Positions 1 to 11,334 of a stretch of DNA of 64,000 nucleotides are shown here, piece after piece. The stretch comes from Trema orientale (lineage: Eukaryota; Streptophyta; Magnoliopsida; Rosales; Cannabaceae). The position numbers were made by a program, and so were the translations under genes. Location of the stretch: positions 995,293-1,059,292 of the forward strand of contig JXTC01000014.1 of assembly GCA_002914845.1 (NCBI GenBank), read 5' to 3'. The notes beneath the pieces were generated by a model. The model made no database searches. It was not told the origin of the DNA and was given only the letters and a program-made list of their open reading frames with translations. The stretch's first letter is position 1, and each line of letters opens with the position of its first letter.

Positions 1-273
1 TTATTTTTTATGGCCGTTTTTAATAAAATATATATTTTTTTTTTTTAAAAAAAAAGGTGGTCACAGATTGACTAGAGGATGCACATTAGAGGGATTTGGC
101 CCCTTATTTTCTTAATTATGAAATTCCTTGTATGAATAAAAAAAGAAAAGACCATACCTATTTGCATAGTAATTAAGCAAGCCAATAGTCATTAATTTGT
201 ATCGAATATTGAGTATAAACTTGATCTCAAAGACATCTCATCAACAATTACAAAGTTTTTCTTTTAAAAAAAA

Positions 274-708
274 GGGATAATATCAAAAAAAAAAAAAAGA
301 AAAAAAAACCCACCATCTTTAGTATTTTATTAAAAAAAATACACATATTTTCATTTATATTAAATTAAATATTTAATTTACATTCTTCTATCAAATTGAA
401 CTAAGTCCATATGTTTAGTCAAAATTAGGAGCAACCAAATTAGAAGTTTAGTTTGTTAAAAGAGACAATTTTACCCTTTAAACTTATAATATATATATTA
501 CAAATAATAAATATTGAAACCAATTATTCTTGCCTTTCTTATTTTAAAAAAAATAAAATTATTAAGAATAAAAACTTTTGTCATTCTTTTTATTTTTAGT
601 ATTTTAATTATTTTTAATAATTTAAACTCATTTTAGTTTCAAAATTTATTATTTTCACTTAAAATGATTCAAAAAAAGAAAAGAAAAAAAAGAATTTTTT
701 TAAAATTT

Positions 709-739
<31 letters not shown>

Positions 740-1471
740 TCAATTGTTTTGAATAATTTAAACCTTTGGGAAAAGAAAGCTCAAATTTTAATTGTTTTGA
801 ATAATTTAAACCCTTGGGAAAAAATGAAGAACAAAATGAGAATTTTATTTTAATTTTTGTCATTCTTGTTTTAAAAATCGCTTTGAATAGTTGAAACTCT
901 TATTATTTTTAGTAATTATTATTCTCACTTAAAATATTTTTTTTAAAGAAAGATAGTAATAATTAGTTTCAATATTTATTAGTTTTAATATATGTTTCAT
1001 GGTTTAAAGGGTAAAATTGTCTTTTTAAACAAACTAAAGTTCCAATTTTGACTAAATATGTGGGCCCAATCTTATTTAATAGGAAAATATAAATTGAAGA
1101 TTTAATTTGATATAAATAAAAAGGTGTGAGTTTTTTTTTGATGAAACACTAATGCTCCGTTTGGAACTTGGATTTTTGGAGGGAATGAAAAGAATTCCAA
1201 AGAATTCAATTTTTTTTTGTTTGGATTGAAAATGATAGATATTTTTTTTTCAAAAAAAACAAAAGTTTGATTTGATGTTATTTTTATTATATAGAATATT
1301 GATACATTTATTAGTATAATAAAAAATGTAAAAATAAAATTCTATAAACTTTTAGGAAAATATTCTTCTTTTTCTTTTTACAAGACTTTTTTTTTGTAAT
1401 TTTTTTTTCCATCAATATTATGGTTCCAAACGGAGCCTAAAGGTGGTGGAGTTTTTTTTTGGTATCATCCC
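274..1471. mobile_element. Long inverted-repeat (Mutator-like) non-autonomous element, interrupted by a MITE
   Basis: The left arm (about 274-660) and the reverse complement of the right arm (about 880-1471) can be aligned by eye over several hundred bases. Both arms begin GGGATRATAYC followed by an A-run, then CCACCAYCTTTAG, and both later contain the same segment ending ACAATTTTACCCTTTAAAC. A MITE at 1153-1437 splits the right arm. The loop holds a (CT)n run at 709-734 and a 48-bp direct repeat (734 and 782). No coding capacity is seen. Flanks are A/T-rich and the target duplication is ambiguous (TTTTAAAAA versus TTTTAGAAA). Assignment to Mutator-like MITEs rests on the long TIRs and an approximately 9-bp TSD and is an inference. 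Confidence 0.65.
1153..1437. mobile_element. Tourist-like MITE (PIF/Harbinger type), 285 bp
   Basis: The terminal inverted repeat reads TGCTCCGTTTGGAAC at the left and GGCTCCGTTTGGAAC on the complement of the right end. The element is flanked on both sides by TAA (1150-1152 and 1438-1440), the 3-bp target duplication expected of PIF/Harbinger MITEs. It is inserted in the right arm of the larger inverted-repeat element around it, so it is the younger of the two. Confidence 0.75.
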
Positions 1472-2279
1472 TTTTAGAAAAAGAATAATTTCTTCCCAAC
1501 AAAGAGCATAAACGATCATGACAAATAGCAACTTTGAGCCTCTTTTGCACGAAGTAAAGACATTAATGTATTTGGAAGTATATATAGAAGGCCCCCTTAT
1601 TCTTTTGTTCTTTTTCCTCTCTCTTTTTTTTTTTTTTTTTTTTTTAAATAGTTGAAGTTTCTGTTCAATTTTGTTCATATAGCCTGCATTGTATATGTGC
1701 CTAGAGCAGATAGGAATTCAGCTTCTCACAGAGTTATATTCAGATGCCATTTTGCATATCCTACACTTTGCCTTTTCTCACTGAACGATGTTAAAAGGGT
1801 AGTTGTGGCACACACTCACTAATAGANTTTTTTTTTTTTTTTTTTTTTTTTTGCTATTTCTTTTTTAAGCTCATCTTGACAAAAGGGAATAGTGATTTAT
1901 ACTAGGAATAATCCCAAAATACACCGCAATAAATTAACTAAATACCACGTTTAATGCTCATGAGAACTTATCTAAAACATGAAAAAAGTAACTCTTTAGT
2001 TAATGATCATATTTTGATCAGGATGTTCAGAATTGTGAAGGGAATGCAGCTTGATCCTTATCCTTTTGTTTGTGCATGGTGGCTAGAACAATAGCCTCAC
2101 TGTTCTGGTACATTAAGTTAAAGCTACCTTCGAAACATATGGTAATTAGTAAGCCCTTCTTTCTTCATTCCAAGCTGTCATTTTTATAATCTCAGTACTT
2201 CAGTAATTAATTTGCTTTGAGAAACACCAACCTTTTTCCACCTTTTCATTTTTTTCGAGCATTATATAGTATTAAATTG
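1472..2279. other. Intergenic, AT-rich, with a half-TIR fragment
   Basis: No gene is recognised. A stretch near 1905-2020 (GGAATAATCCCAAAATAC onward, including GAAAAAAGTAACTCTTT) resembles one arm of the long-TIR element at 17105-17614, so it looks like a solo fragment of that family. A single N sits at 1827 directly before a long T-run. Confidence 0.5.
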
Positions 2280-2614
2280 ACGGATAAACCGTAAAAAAAT
2301 ACTCTAAAATTTAAGTGTTCTGCAATTTAAACCCTGAAATTTAGACTCTACAAAATAATACTCTGAGTTGACTTTTTAAATAACTTTAATTGATAAAAGA
2401 TAATAATATCCTCAAAACTAAGGAGAATAATAAGATTAATCTAGTTTTAATAGAGGTTATTATTATTTTTTCGTTATTAAAATTGGTTAAAAAGTCAGTA
2501 CAATGTATCAATTTTCAGAATTTCTTAATCTTAGGATATTATTTTGCAGAATTTAAACTTCATGGTTTAAATTACGGAACATTCAAATTTGAAAGTATTT
2601 TTTTACAGTTCACC
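2280..2614. mobile_element. Long-TIR MITE, about 335 bp
   Basis: The left arm (GGATAAACCGTAAAAAAATAC onward, about 110 bp) matches the reverse complement of the right arm (GGTGAACTGTAAAAAAATAC onward), including shared blocks near AATTTAAACC and CAAAATAATA. Both sides carry the 8-bp direct repeat TTAAATTG (2272-2279 and 2615-2622). The long TIRs and the 8-10 bp duplication suggest a Mutator-like MITE. There is no coding capacity. Confidence 0.7.
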
Positions 2615-2622
2615 TTAAATTG

Positions 2623-4118
2623 GCTACTAAGATTTATATGCTTTATTTTTGAGAACTTGAATTTCTAGCAGACTTAGTTCCTCGATTAAATCATAGCTTC
2701 TCACATTACAATAACTATGGATTAAGAAGTAACATTAGAACATTGGAATGAGAGTTATTAGGGCATTTCTACAATTAATTATTAGCAATATAAAATTTGC
2801 ATCTTATAGAAGAGAAAAATTTGATAAAAAGTAGTTTTCACTCTCATTTTAGCAAGTGTAATAATGCTAACTTAATGGTTTGGGCAGGTGGAACTCTCCA
2901 ATCACCTATGATATAAGGTTGAAAGATATGAGAAACAATTGGTCATCTACATGCAATGAAAATGATCAAGATGGATGCTCATGATGAGAATGTTGAATAT
3001 ATGAAAACCGGAGATGTTAGCCTACTGTTGCTGACACATTAGGTCGCATATTAATTTTTGGTCACTCGTTATTTTTGGAATTGTAAGAAGGTGCTCAGGT
3101 TTACTCTAAATTGTGAAAACTTTGGGGCAAAAAAAAAAAAAAAAAAAACCTAAAACATGACTAAAATTTTAATCACTTAGCTACGTTACTTTTCGTTTTT
3201 TTTTTTGAAAAAAGCTACGTCACTTTTCTATTATAAACAATTAATCATATTTTAAAAGTATAACCAATTCATAATTATACGAAATTCATGGATAAAACCA
3301 ATTCATAATTATACGAAATTCATGGATAAAAAGTCAAATTTTACTAGTAGAATTAGTTGTATGCGTACGATTATTTTTTCTTATTAGTTTTAATGGTGAT
3401 AAAGTAAATATTTTTTGTCCTTAGATGTTGGTAAAGTTTAACATAAACTATGGTATGTATATATGTATGTATTATTATTATTCAAGAATTGTTTCTTTTA
3501 TTCTCACTAGTCATCTGATTTTTCTTCCCAAATTGTTCAGCCAATAGTATTAGTGTAGGGGGAAAAAAAAAAAAACTTCTGTCAATCATCATTGGCTTGG
3601 CTGTAATAATTGTCTAAGAAAATTCTTCTCATTTGTTGAAATATTGTTGTTTTCTCCTCCTATTCTCTACAATTTACAATTGTTCTAACTAAAATACTCG
3701 CAAATTTTTAAATGCAATATACTTAATTGTAGATTCGAATGTAACCCAAAAAAAAGAAAAAAAACCTAGAGGCCAAATTGCCGAATAAACGCTAAGTTAG
3801 GATCAAAAGAATGACAATATAGGAGTTACCTGCCAGGATTAAAAGTCGAGGGACCAAAACGTCATAATTAATATCGTCAAGGGACAATTTTGCCTATAAA
3901 CAGCCCCACTGCAGTAGACGACGACGTATAGGATGGTATAATACTATAATAGAGGAGTAAAACCCTGAAACGTGAAAAGTCCATCTCCAACCCCCGATTT
4001 CCCAACCACCTCAAGTCCCGATTCTTCCCCCATCTAGCACTCCGGCTCCGGCTCTGCAAGTCTACTTCACGACGATCAGTCCCCTAATCTCTCTCTCAGC
4101 TGAAAAAACAAGGCAAAG
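2623..4118. other. Intergenic region and 5' flank of the downstream gene
   Basis: AT-rich with homopolymer runs. A 34-bp unit containing AACCAATTCATAATTATACG is tandemly duplicated at about 3262-3330. The last 120 bases become richer in C and CT (CTCTCTCTCAGCTG), as expected for a plant 5' UTR. I see no other gene. Confidence 0.5.
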
Positions 4119-6548
4119 ATGTACAGGAAAAAACAACGTGATAGAGGTAGAGATGGAGGTGGAGGGCCTTCAACAGCTCATAAGGATGGCAAGGACGAAA
4201 GAACCGACATAAGGAACATTATGAAGGACATTCAGCTTCTGGGTATGTCTAATTTCGCTTTTATGTTGCAATTTTATTGTTTTTCTAAGCAAATTTTGTA
4301 ATGAAAAATTCATCCAAAATTCGTTTCATTAGCTGGTGCTCTACTATATAATCTTCTGGCTTTGACTTGAGTTTATCTCTATGTATTACCTGATGTTCGC
4401 TGAAATTTAAGTCTAAAGCCATGCTTTTCTTATACTTGACCCCCCTAGTTTATGTGCTTTTTTTGCTGTGTTTTAAGTTGGGTGTTTGTGCATTCTCTTT
4501 TATCTTCCTTATTTATATGTTTTGTATTGAAGTGAAGTCAGCCATAATGAATTTGGGATTGTATCTTAAATGTAAAAACTCCTTGAAAGAACATAGAGCC
4601 CATGATTGTTTTTGGATTATGGGAGGATAGTAAAGTTAGATAGGATTTCCCCCCCCCCCCCCTCTTTTTTATTTAGAGAATCTGCTAATTTAGGTATGAT
4701 ATGTTGGTGGCAAAGAAAACGAGTTGTTCTGTAACACTTTTAGGACTCAAGAGTTTGGAGGTTCTTAATGAGGCCCTTTTTGATTGAGGAAGTAACTTGG
4801 TTTGTTAGATTCCTTGCACCTCATATCTAGCATACTAGAGCCTTAGAGCCCTAGAAGAGCATGGAAAAGAGTGTCTAGAAACTCTTGGGTGGCGCACATC
4901 ATAGAATTCTAGGAACTGTGTGAAATACAGAATTAGATAGAATGTCCTGGTTTCTTTCTGACTTTCTGTCCTAAGTAGGATGAGGTATAGAATTTGCTTA
5001 TAAAAAGTTTTTCCCAGTCTTATTTGCTCAAATATGCTTCTTTAAGAATTTAATGACATGTAATTTGGGTTTGATTTCTAGCATTCAGGATCATATTCAT
5101 GTCTGCTTAATTGCTGGTAAATGAGAAAGAATTTTGGTTGGAGTTTCTTGAGGAGAATTGTTTCCTTGTGCTTGATGTAGTGTATTTGAACTGAGTGTTG
5201 TAACTTGGCATTTGAAGGTCTGGAAACGTTTTCTACTTCCAACTTTATTTGTTATTACCATAAGATGGTGTACGTTCGTTCTTTTGCTCTGACAAAAATC
5301 TTGAATAAGATTACTTTTCAAAAATTGAGTAGCTTGTATTAACATGCATGTAACTGAAACTCTTATAGGAGGAGCTTCACATAACCACAAGTAGTGTAGT
5401 TCACAAATAGGAAGATGGTTAATTGCATGATTGTGACTTTTATGACTAAAATGATTAATCCCCAGACCCATGAGTTAAAAGCATCCTCTTATTGTGTCGA
5501 CATTCTCTTGTAAATGAAACCTTATGTGCCTGGGAATGCATGAACGAAAAGCACACTTCTTAAGGTTTCATTTTAAATAGAATATCTTGAAAATCATGTA
5601 GCTTTTAGCTTTTTCTAGGTAATTCCATGGCCTTGTGCTAGCGGCATCATATAATTATGTTTTACTTTCATTTCATGGTGCATACATACTCATTGGGTCT
5701 AGCTTTTTGCAATAGAAGAGTCTGGTTTGGAAGGCTAATCTAGAACTCTACACATCAATCCTCTTTTAGTTGCTTGCGTGAAAACTACACCTAAGAGTAA
5801 TTAAATAGTATATCCTTCTATTTAAATTATGTATATCTATATTTTCTTATTGATTCCGTATGATTGCTTTCCCTAATTATACTATTACAAGATTTAATTA
5901 TTTCCTCACGTTAACATTTCCATTTCAGGTTGCTCACATATGACATGGAAAGAGAAGAAGGAATATGAAAATAGGAAGGTGGCTTCTCTTGGTGGAAAGG
6001 TGTGTAGGACGTTTCCTTGTTTTATGTAGGCATGCAGCTTTGCATTTCCGGATGGTTTGTTTGATCATGTAAAAGCTCTCAAAACCTTATCTGTTGTTGC
6101 AATTGAGACAGCCTACAAAACAACAGAGATTACCTCTCAGTGTTGCAAGACCAAAGATGAAAAAACAGAAGGAAAGAGAACAGAAAATGCAGCAGGAGGT
6201 AATTGGTTTTTTTTTTTTTTCATTGCCTTGTCATTGTTCATTGTTTATTGTGGCAAAATTTTGCGCTGGTGCTAACTACTGTTTTGTGTATAGAGGTTGA
6301 TACTTGGTCATTTTGGCGATAACTATGGCAATGGTTCTAAAAGGTCCGAGGTGAAGCGCCGGCCTGAGGACAGGGTTCTGAAGTCAAGTGAAGGTCTTTT
6401 TAGAAATGGTGTACTTGATGTGAAGCATTTGTTGAAGCAGACTCCATCAAGAGAGAATGAAACTGCGAGCCGTGTGTTCAATAAAGGGAAAAAGAAGGGA
6501 AAAGGACAGAAGAAAGGCAAGAAGAGTGGTGGTAAGAAACGCCGCTGA
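4119..6548 (+). CDS. Small Lys-rich protein, probably DUF4602 (Faf1/C1orf131-like)
   Basis: Four exons (4119-4242, 5929-5999, 6112-6198, 6294-6548) join in frame with GT-AG introns to give 178 residues. The protein opens with a basic, Gly-rich stretch (MYRKKQRDRGRD). It continues through HMTWKEKKEYENRKVASLGG and GGKPTKQQRLPLSVARP, a charged helix KMKKQKEREQKMQQE, the conserved-looking SSEGLFRNGVLDVKHLLK, and a Lys/Gly/Arg tail ending KKRR. The order 'GGKP...coiled helix...G-x-F-[KR]-N-G-x-L' resembles what I recall of DUF4602, which includes human C1orf131 and yeast Faf1, a small-subunit processome factor. A nucleolar rRNA-processing role is therefore an inference. The first ATG follows a C/T-rich leader. 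Intron 1 (1.7 kb) is the largest and has a C12-like run near 4650. The gene appears intact. Confidence 0.8.
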
Positions 6549-7941
6549 AGTAATCGAAGATGGGGAACCATTTCATAGAAAAATGAGAAATGTTTTGTTT
6601 TTGGCTGCCACTTATCAATGGCTCAGGAAATGCTAGGATGATTTCCTTTTTTTTTTTTTTTTTGGCATCATCAAGTTGTAATCTCATAGCATGGACAGAA
6701 AATATTCTAATTTAATTTTGTTTTGTTTTATAAGTTTTGAGAGCTCGGCATACTTTATAAGTAGTATGTACCAACTTTGCTTGCTTAATCATCATGTCCA
6801 GTTGGTGAAAAAAAGAAAAAAGAAAAAAAGAAAGTAGAGCCCAAGCATACGCATCTGGGTCAAAATTCAAATACTTGTTCAGTTCCTGTTATGCTCCGTG
6901 TGGATAAACTTAAATTACTGGGGACTGAACTATGTTTATTTGGCAATTTTAATAGTATTTGTGAAAGTCTTCTGAGAAAAACAAATTGGACATTTCACAA
7001 GCAAACTATCTGCTGTTTAGTCGAACTCTGTTAAACCTACTAATCCAGGCATTTTGTAATTACGTTAAAGAAATTTAGTATATTATTATACGTTAAATAA
7101 ATGTATGTCTGAAACTCTCAATCGTGTTTGATCCCCAATTTGTGATTTTTAGCCATTTAGTTGCCAAAATAGATCTGCACGAACTCAAATTATCCTGTCC
7201 AAAATATCTCAATTCATATTCAATCAATTACTTTAAGTGTACCTAATTGTTTTTGAATTTATTGTTCTTATTTGAATTCTTAATATGAAATGTCATATAT
7301 TTATTGGTTGGACATGAATTGGGATACTAAAATTAGATAAATAATTTAAATTCGACCTACGACCTACCTACGTGAACCAATACTTGAGCAGATATATTAA
7401 TCAATATTTCTTTGTAGACTGTGACCTGAAGCTTTGTAAACCCCTTTCCGATATTCCCTTTTATCATTTCATGGAAGATATATCCAGTATTAAACATTAT
7501 CGTTATTATTGGGAAAAGAAAGAAAACAAGAAACCACTGTTTAGACAACCGTGAATCTTCCCCGTATATGCACTCAAACTGCTTGCTTCTTCACATGACA
7601 TGGACTTAAAGTACTTGTCCGAGAAGATTTATAAATACGTATAGCAATTCATGTTACTTGTTTAGTAACTTTAACGGCACATTTATTCTTTAAACTATAT
7701 TTTACGTTTTAAATTCCCACATTATGTAACGCCAATATATATATATATCTATATATAATTATAAAAAATCTAGTATTATACCATATTCTTATTTAATTAT
7801 TTCTCTTTAAAAACTCCTCCATATTATGCGCAACATTAGTTTCAATGCCAATGCCAAATTTGATGTGATCGCAAAATCATTATTTCTTAAGTAGATTTTT
7901 GGTCCTTTTTTTATTTTGGGTGTTAACTCAGGTGGAGGAAA
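6549..7941. other. 3' flank and intergenic spacer
   Basis: The probable 3' UTR of the upstream gene runs to about 6720. The remainder is AT-rich with purine runs (6810-6835) and TA repeats (7735-7760). A plausible splice acceptor (TTAACTCAG) lies at 7922-7931 just before the next gene's ATG, so that gene may have an upstream 5' exon I cannot see. Confidence 0.4.
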
Positions 7942-8429
7942 ATGTCTACATTGAAGGAAGAAAAGAATCAAAGGAAGACAACAGAGCCTAATAAAGGTGT
8001 TATATCTTGGCAAGAGAGGAAGCACGTTGCTGATAAAGAAGAGGAAGCCCTGAAACAAGATATAGAAGACCTCAAAACATGGGTATTAATAATTTTATAT
8101 ATAGTCAATTTTCCATTGCCCTTTTTTTTTTTTGTTGTAANAGCAATTGAAGGAGTACATAGAAAAACGCCCTGTAGAGTTAAAGACAGTAAAAATTCAA
8201 AAGAGCAATCCCAGGCCAAAAGTAATATTCCAATTTATTTACCATATATACCTAAATATTCTTTTAATAAAGAAAAACATATTTCTGATGTTGGATTAAA
8301 CCACAGGTCGAAAGGATTGGCAAGTCTAGAACATCCTCAGCTTCAAACATTGGAATTATGGCTTCAGTGTGGAAGTTTCACAAAGATGATGATGAGAAGT
8401 ACTTGAATGTTAAGTCTAATCTCGTTTAG
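7942..8429 (+). CDS. Small uncharacterised charged protein, three exons
   Basis: Exons 7942-8082, 8144-8221 and 8307-8429 join in phase 0 throughout and give 113 residues. The protein is strongly charged and probably helical: SWQERKHVADKEEEALKQDI, then QLKEYIEKRPVELKTVKIQK, and a C-terminal part with ASNIGIMASVWKFHKDDDE. I recognise no domain or catalytic motif. Consistent phase and good donors (GG|GTATTA, AAA|GTAATA) argue that this is a real gene or a recent gene fragment rather than chance. A single N falls in the acceptor of intron 1 (8141, AANAG), so that 61-bp intron is probably collapsed. A potential acceptor just upstream of the ATG means the start could be internal to a longer, partly lost gene. 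Confidence 0.55.
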
Positions 8430-8653
8430 AAGTAGGAGATATTTAATTTGGTAATAGAATCATAGAGAATTATGGTAGCTTACAATCTTATTGTTATTGT
8501 GTTTATGATCCGCTTTTCGTCTCTTTTTTTGAGGAGTTTATAATTTTAATCCTATGTACTTACATTGTAGTTGAAGTTTTTTAGCATTTATTAATATTAT
8601 TCCATTGAAGAGTCCGATTTTTATGGGGGAAAAAAAAGAAATAGAGGTATTTA

Positions 8654-8835
8654 TGGCATGTTTACTAATCTATAATGGAGAGAAAATGAAATATGAAAGG
8701 GAAAGTGAACCTTTCATGTGTAACTAATTGGTATGTAAACGTATGAAAATGAATCATACCTTTTCCCATTTGTTGTTTCTTATTCCTCTCCATTCCCTTT
8801 CCACTTATTTATTTTACGGATTAGTAAACATGTCC
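8654..8835. mobile_element. Tourist-like MITE, 182 bp
   Basis: The left end TGGCATGTTTACTAATC pairs with the complement of the right end, GGACATGTTTACTAATC. The flanking direct repeat is TTA on both sides (8651-8653 and 8836-8838), typical of PIF/Harbinger MITEs. No coding sequence. Confidence 0.75.
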
Positions 8836-9530
8836 TTAGTTTCGTAAAAATAACCAAAATTAAAATCTCTTATTTGATCTCAATCAGAAGTTTTTTTCTT
8901 CAAAAAAAAAAAAAACAACATTTCAGTCTTTAACGTTAATCATTTATTTGATATTATTGTGTTGATGTAACTATTCTTACAAGAAGCATCAATGAAAAAA
9001 ACAAATCTAGCCATTTGGTAAATTAAATTAAATTATAGATTATAGTATGTTGCAGTCTTAAATTACTAAATCGATATACTATCTTTTAATATAAATTGAA
9101 GATGTTTCCATATTTTACCAATCACAATTGTAAATATTAAAATTCCTCTCAAAAGAAAATTGTAAATATATTAAAGTTAAAATAATATAATTGGAAACTA
9201 TATTTCTAAACTAAACTATTTAAAATTTTAACATCTATAGATGAACATTTATATGATATACACAGAAGGTAGTAAATTGGTATAAAATCTTATTAAGGAT
9301 ACTTTAAGAATTTGGTTTAATGGAGTTTTTGTAATCAACTCCTACCATGCTTCCTAAATTTTGCCTAAAGGTAGCTAACAATATATTTTGAAATTCCTAA
9401 TAAAAAAACTATTGAGTGTATACTTTTTAGTGGCAAAGTAAATGTTCCACAAAAGATTTTAATAAAAAATTAGGCAAAATTTTAGAGTATTTTCTGAATT
9501 TTGCTTTTAAAAAAAAATAAATAGAGACCA
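8836..9530. other. AT-rich intergenic spacer
   Basis: Nothing recognisable: no long ORF, no inverted repeat that I could see, only A- and T-rich sequence with short homopolymers. Confidence 0.4.
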
Positions 9531-10041
9531 GAAAAGAAAGGAAGCATCAAGAAAGAACTTCAATATCCTAACTAGATTAGCACCCAAGAGACCTCCTATC
9601 CCATGCTCTGCTTAACAACTCAAAGCCAGAAAAATTATGAATACGAAACAAAAAAATACAAAAGAACCTGTAAGAACATCACCAGTAGCATGACAAAGGT
9701 CTTAACTATCGCATTGTGCCTCATATTTACTACCTAACTAGGTAAAACTTAGTAGGAAAAAACCTGGATAGAAAAAAGATTGTATCAGTGAAAATGATAC
9801 CGAGGTTAATTATACATGTCTATAGAATACATTAGCAAACAAAGAGGACCATAGTGCCACTAATGATCACGCGAGGCTTGTAAAACAAAGAAAGCTAGTG
9901 AATCGGCCACACCATTTGCCTTCACAGAAAATATGAGAAATCATCAAACTCATCAAAAACAATGTAACAGTGAATCGGCCACACCATTTGCCTTCACAGA
10001 AAATATGAGAAATCATCAAACTCATCAAAGACAATGTAACA
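9531..10041 (-). repeat. Possible LINE 3'-end relic with a 72-bp tandem duplication
   Basis: A 72-bp unit beginning GTGAATCGGCCACACC occurs twice in direct tandem (9898-9969 and 9970-10041) with about one mismatch. On the minus strand each unit encodes MSLMISHIFCEGKWCGRF, reminiscent of the 'SHI-x-REGN-x-x-AD' segment near the end of the RNase H domain of plant LINEs. The continuing minus-strand sequence is full of stops. The LINE assignment is tentative; the tandem repeat itself is directly visible. Confidence 0.4.
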
Positions 10042-11334
10042 ACCTCCATTTTAAGCCTCTATTAGGCCCATTGACCCACGGACTTGTGGTTCTTATACAC
10101 AATATTATCATTAATCATCCGTATTGTTATCTCTCTGGGCCCATATCCTTTGAATTTTTCCATCTCGTCCCTAGAGGTTCAATCCTGGAAACTCCACTTT
10201 AAGGAGTTCTTGAATGTAAACACTGGCACCGTCTAGATTTCATTTTCCAAGGAATCACAGAATTCTTGTAGACAAGATATAAACCATATAAGTCAAGTCT
10301 GATTCAATCCAAAGTTTCCATCAACCATAGTCATAGACGATTTCAACTCATCGGATAATACCCATATTGTCTAGATTGCTCCTTTTTATCTTTGGCCAAA
10401 TAATATATGCTTTGATATCATTGAACGAATTTTGATTCAATCTCCTCGCTTTCACAGGTAATAACACTATTAATTATTGACAATTTACAATTCTCTTTTA
10501 CGTACTTCTACTATGACATAATTTATTGAGATCTTTATAACGTCTTTTGGTATACCTGTTAAATCATTTTTGAGTTTCAATATATGATAATGATTATGTC
10601 TCTTATACTAGAAGATGCCGGATCTAGTACTTCCAAAATTACTTTTAGGAGTAACTCTTTATTTGTATAACCCTTCACCAGTAAGTATCAATGTCTTAAT
10701 TCTTCTTTCATGAATATTAGTATCTCTTGCTAAGAGGTTTGTCACGCTTCAGGGCATATTTAGGGTTATTAATCTAATGAATCGTTCCTAATCTGAGCTA
10801 TGATAATAGCAGTTGGTATAATTAGTTTGTATATTACAATGCTTTTCTGCGAGGTTTAAATCCCTAACTGCAATTTTCCTCCTAGTCATAATGGGAGAAG
10901 TTAGTTAAACTACATTAACACCCTCATTTACGCCGTACTACTAGTGAAAGTTATTAATCTTTCATTAATGAAGCGTTATTTTCTAAAAGCATTTCTGTAA
11001 TTATTTTTATAAAAAATAGGGGCTAATTAATTTGAACTTTTTATTTTCCATTAAAACTTAGTAAATAATTAACTTTATTTATAAATATATCATAGAGAAT
11101 TATATATATACTACAAACAAAAGACTTATACATGTTTCACACAATAATAGTAAAAATAACTCAATTGAGAGACTAAAGTAAACCACAATATATAAACATA
11201 GAGTCCCCATATATGGTCCAAATATCAATAAATACGTATTGCACTAAAGTTGGGCATATGCTCCATCCCACACGCACAACTACTCATCTATATCATTTCC
11301 TTCAATACAAGACTACTCTGAGCTACATCTCAGT
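10042..11334. other. Intergenic, repeat-like, unassigned
   Basis: It begins near TGTAACAACCTCC, which resembles the start of many Gypsy-type LTRs, but I found no matching 3' end. The rest (10450-11330) is AT-rich with no gene. Confidence 0.3.

Noticed and set aside
6057..6300. Overlapping open frames around exon 3 of the 4119-6548 gene
   Set aside because: They are read-through of exon 3 into the next intron; the spliced frame explains the conserved part.
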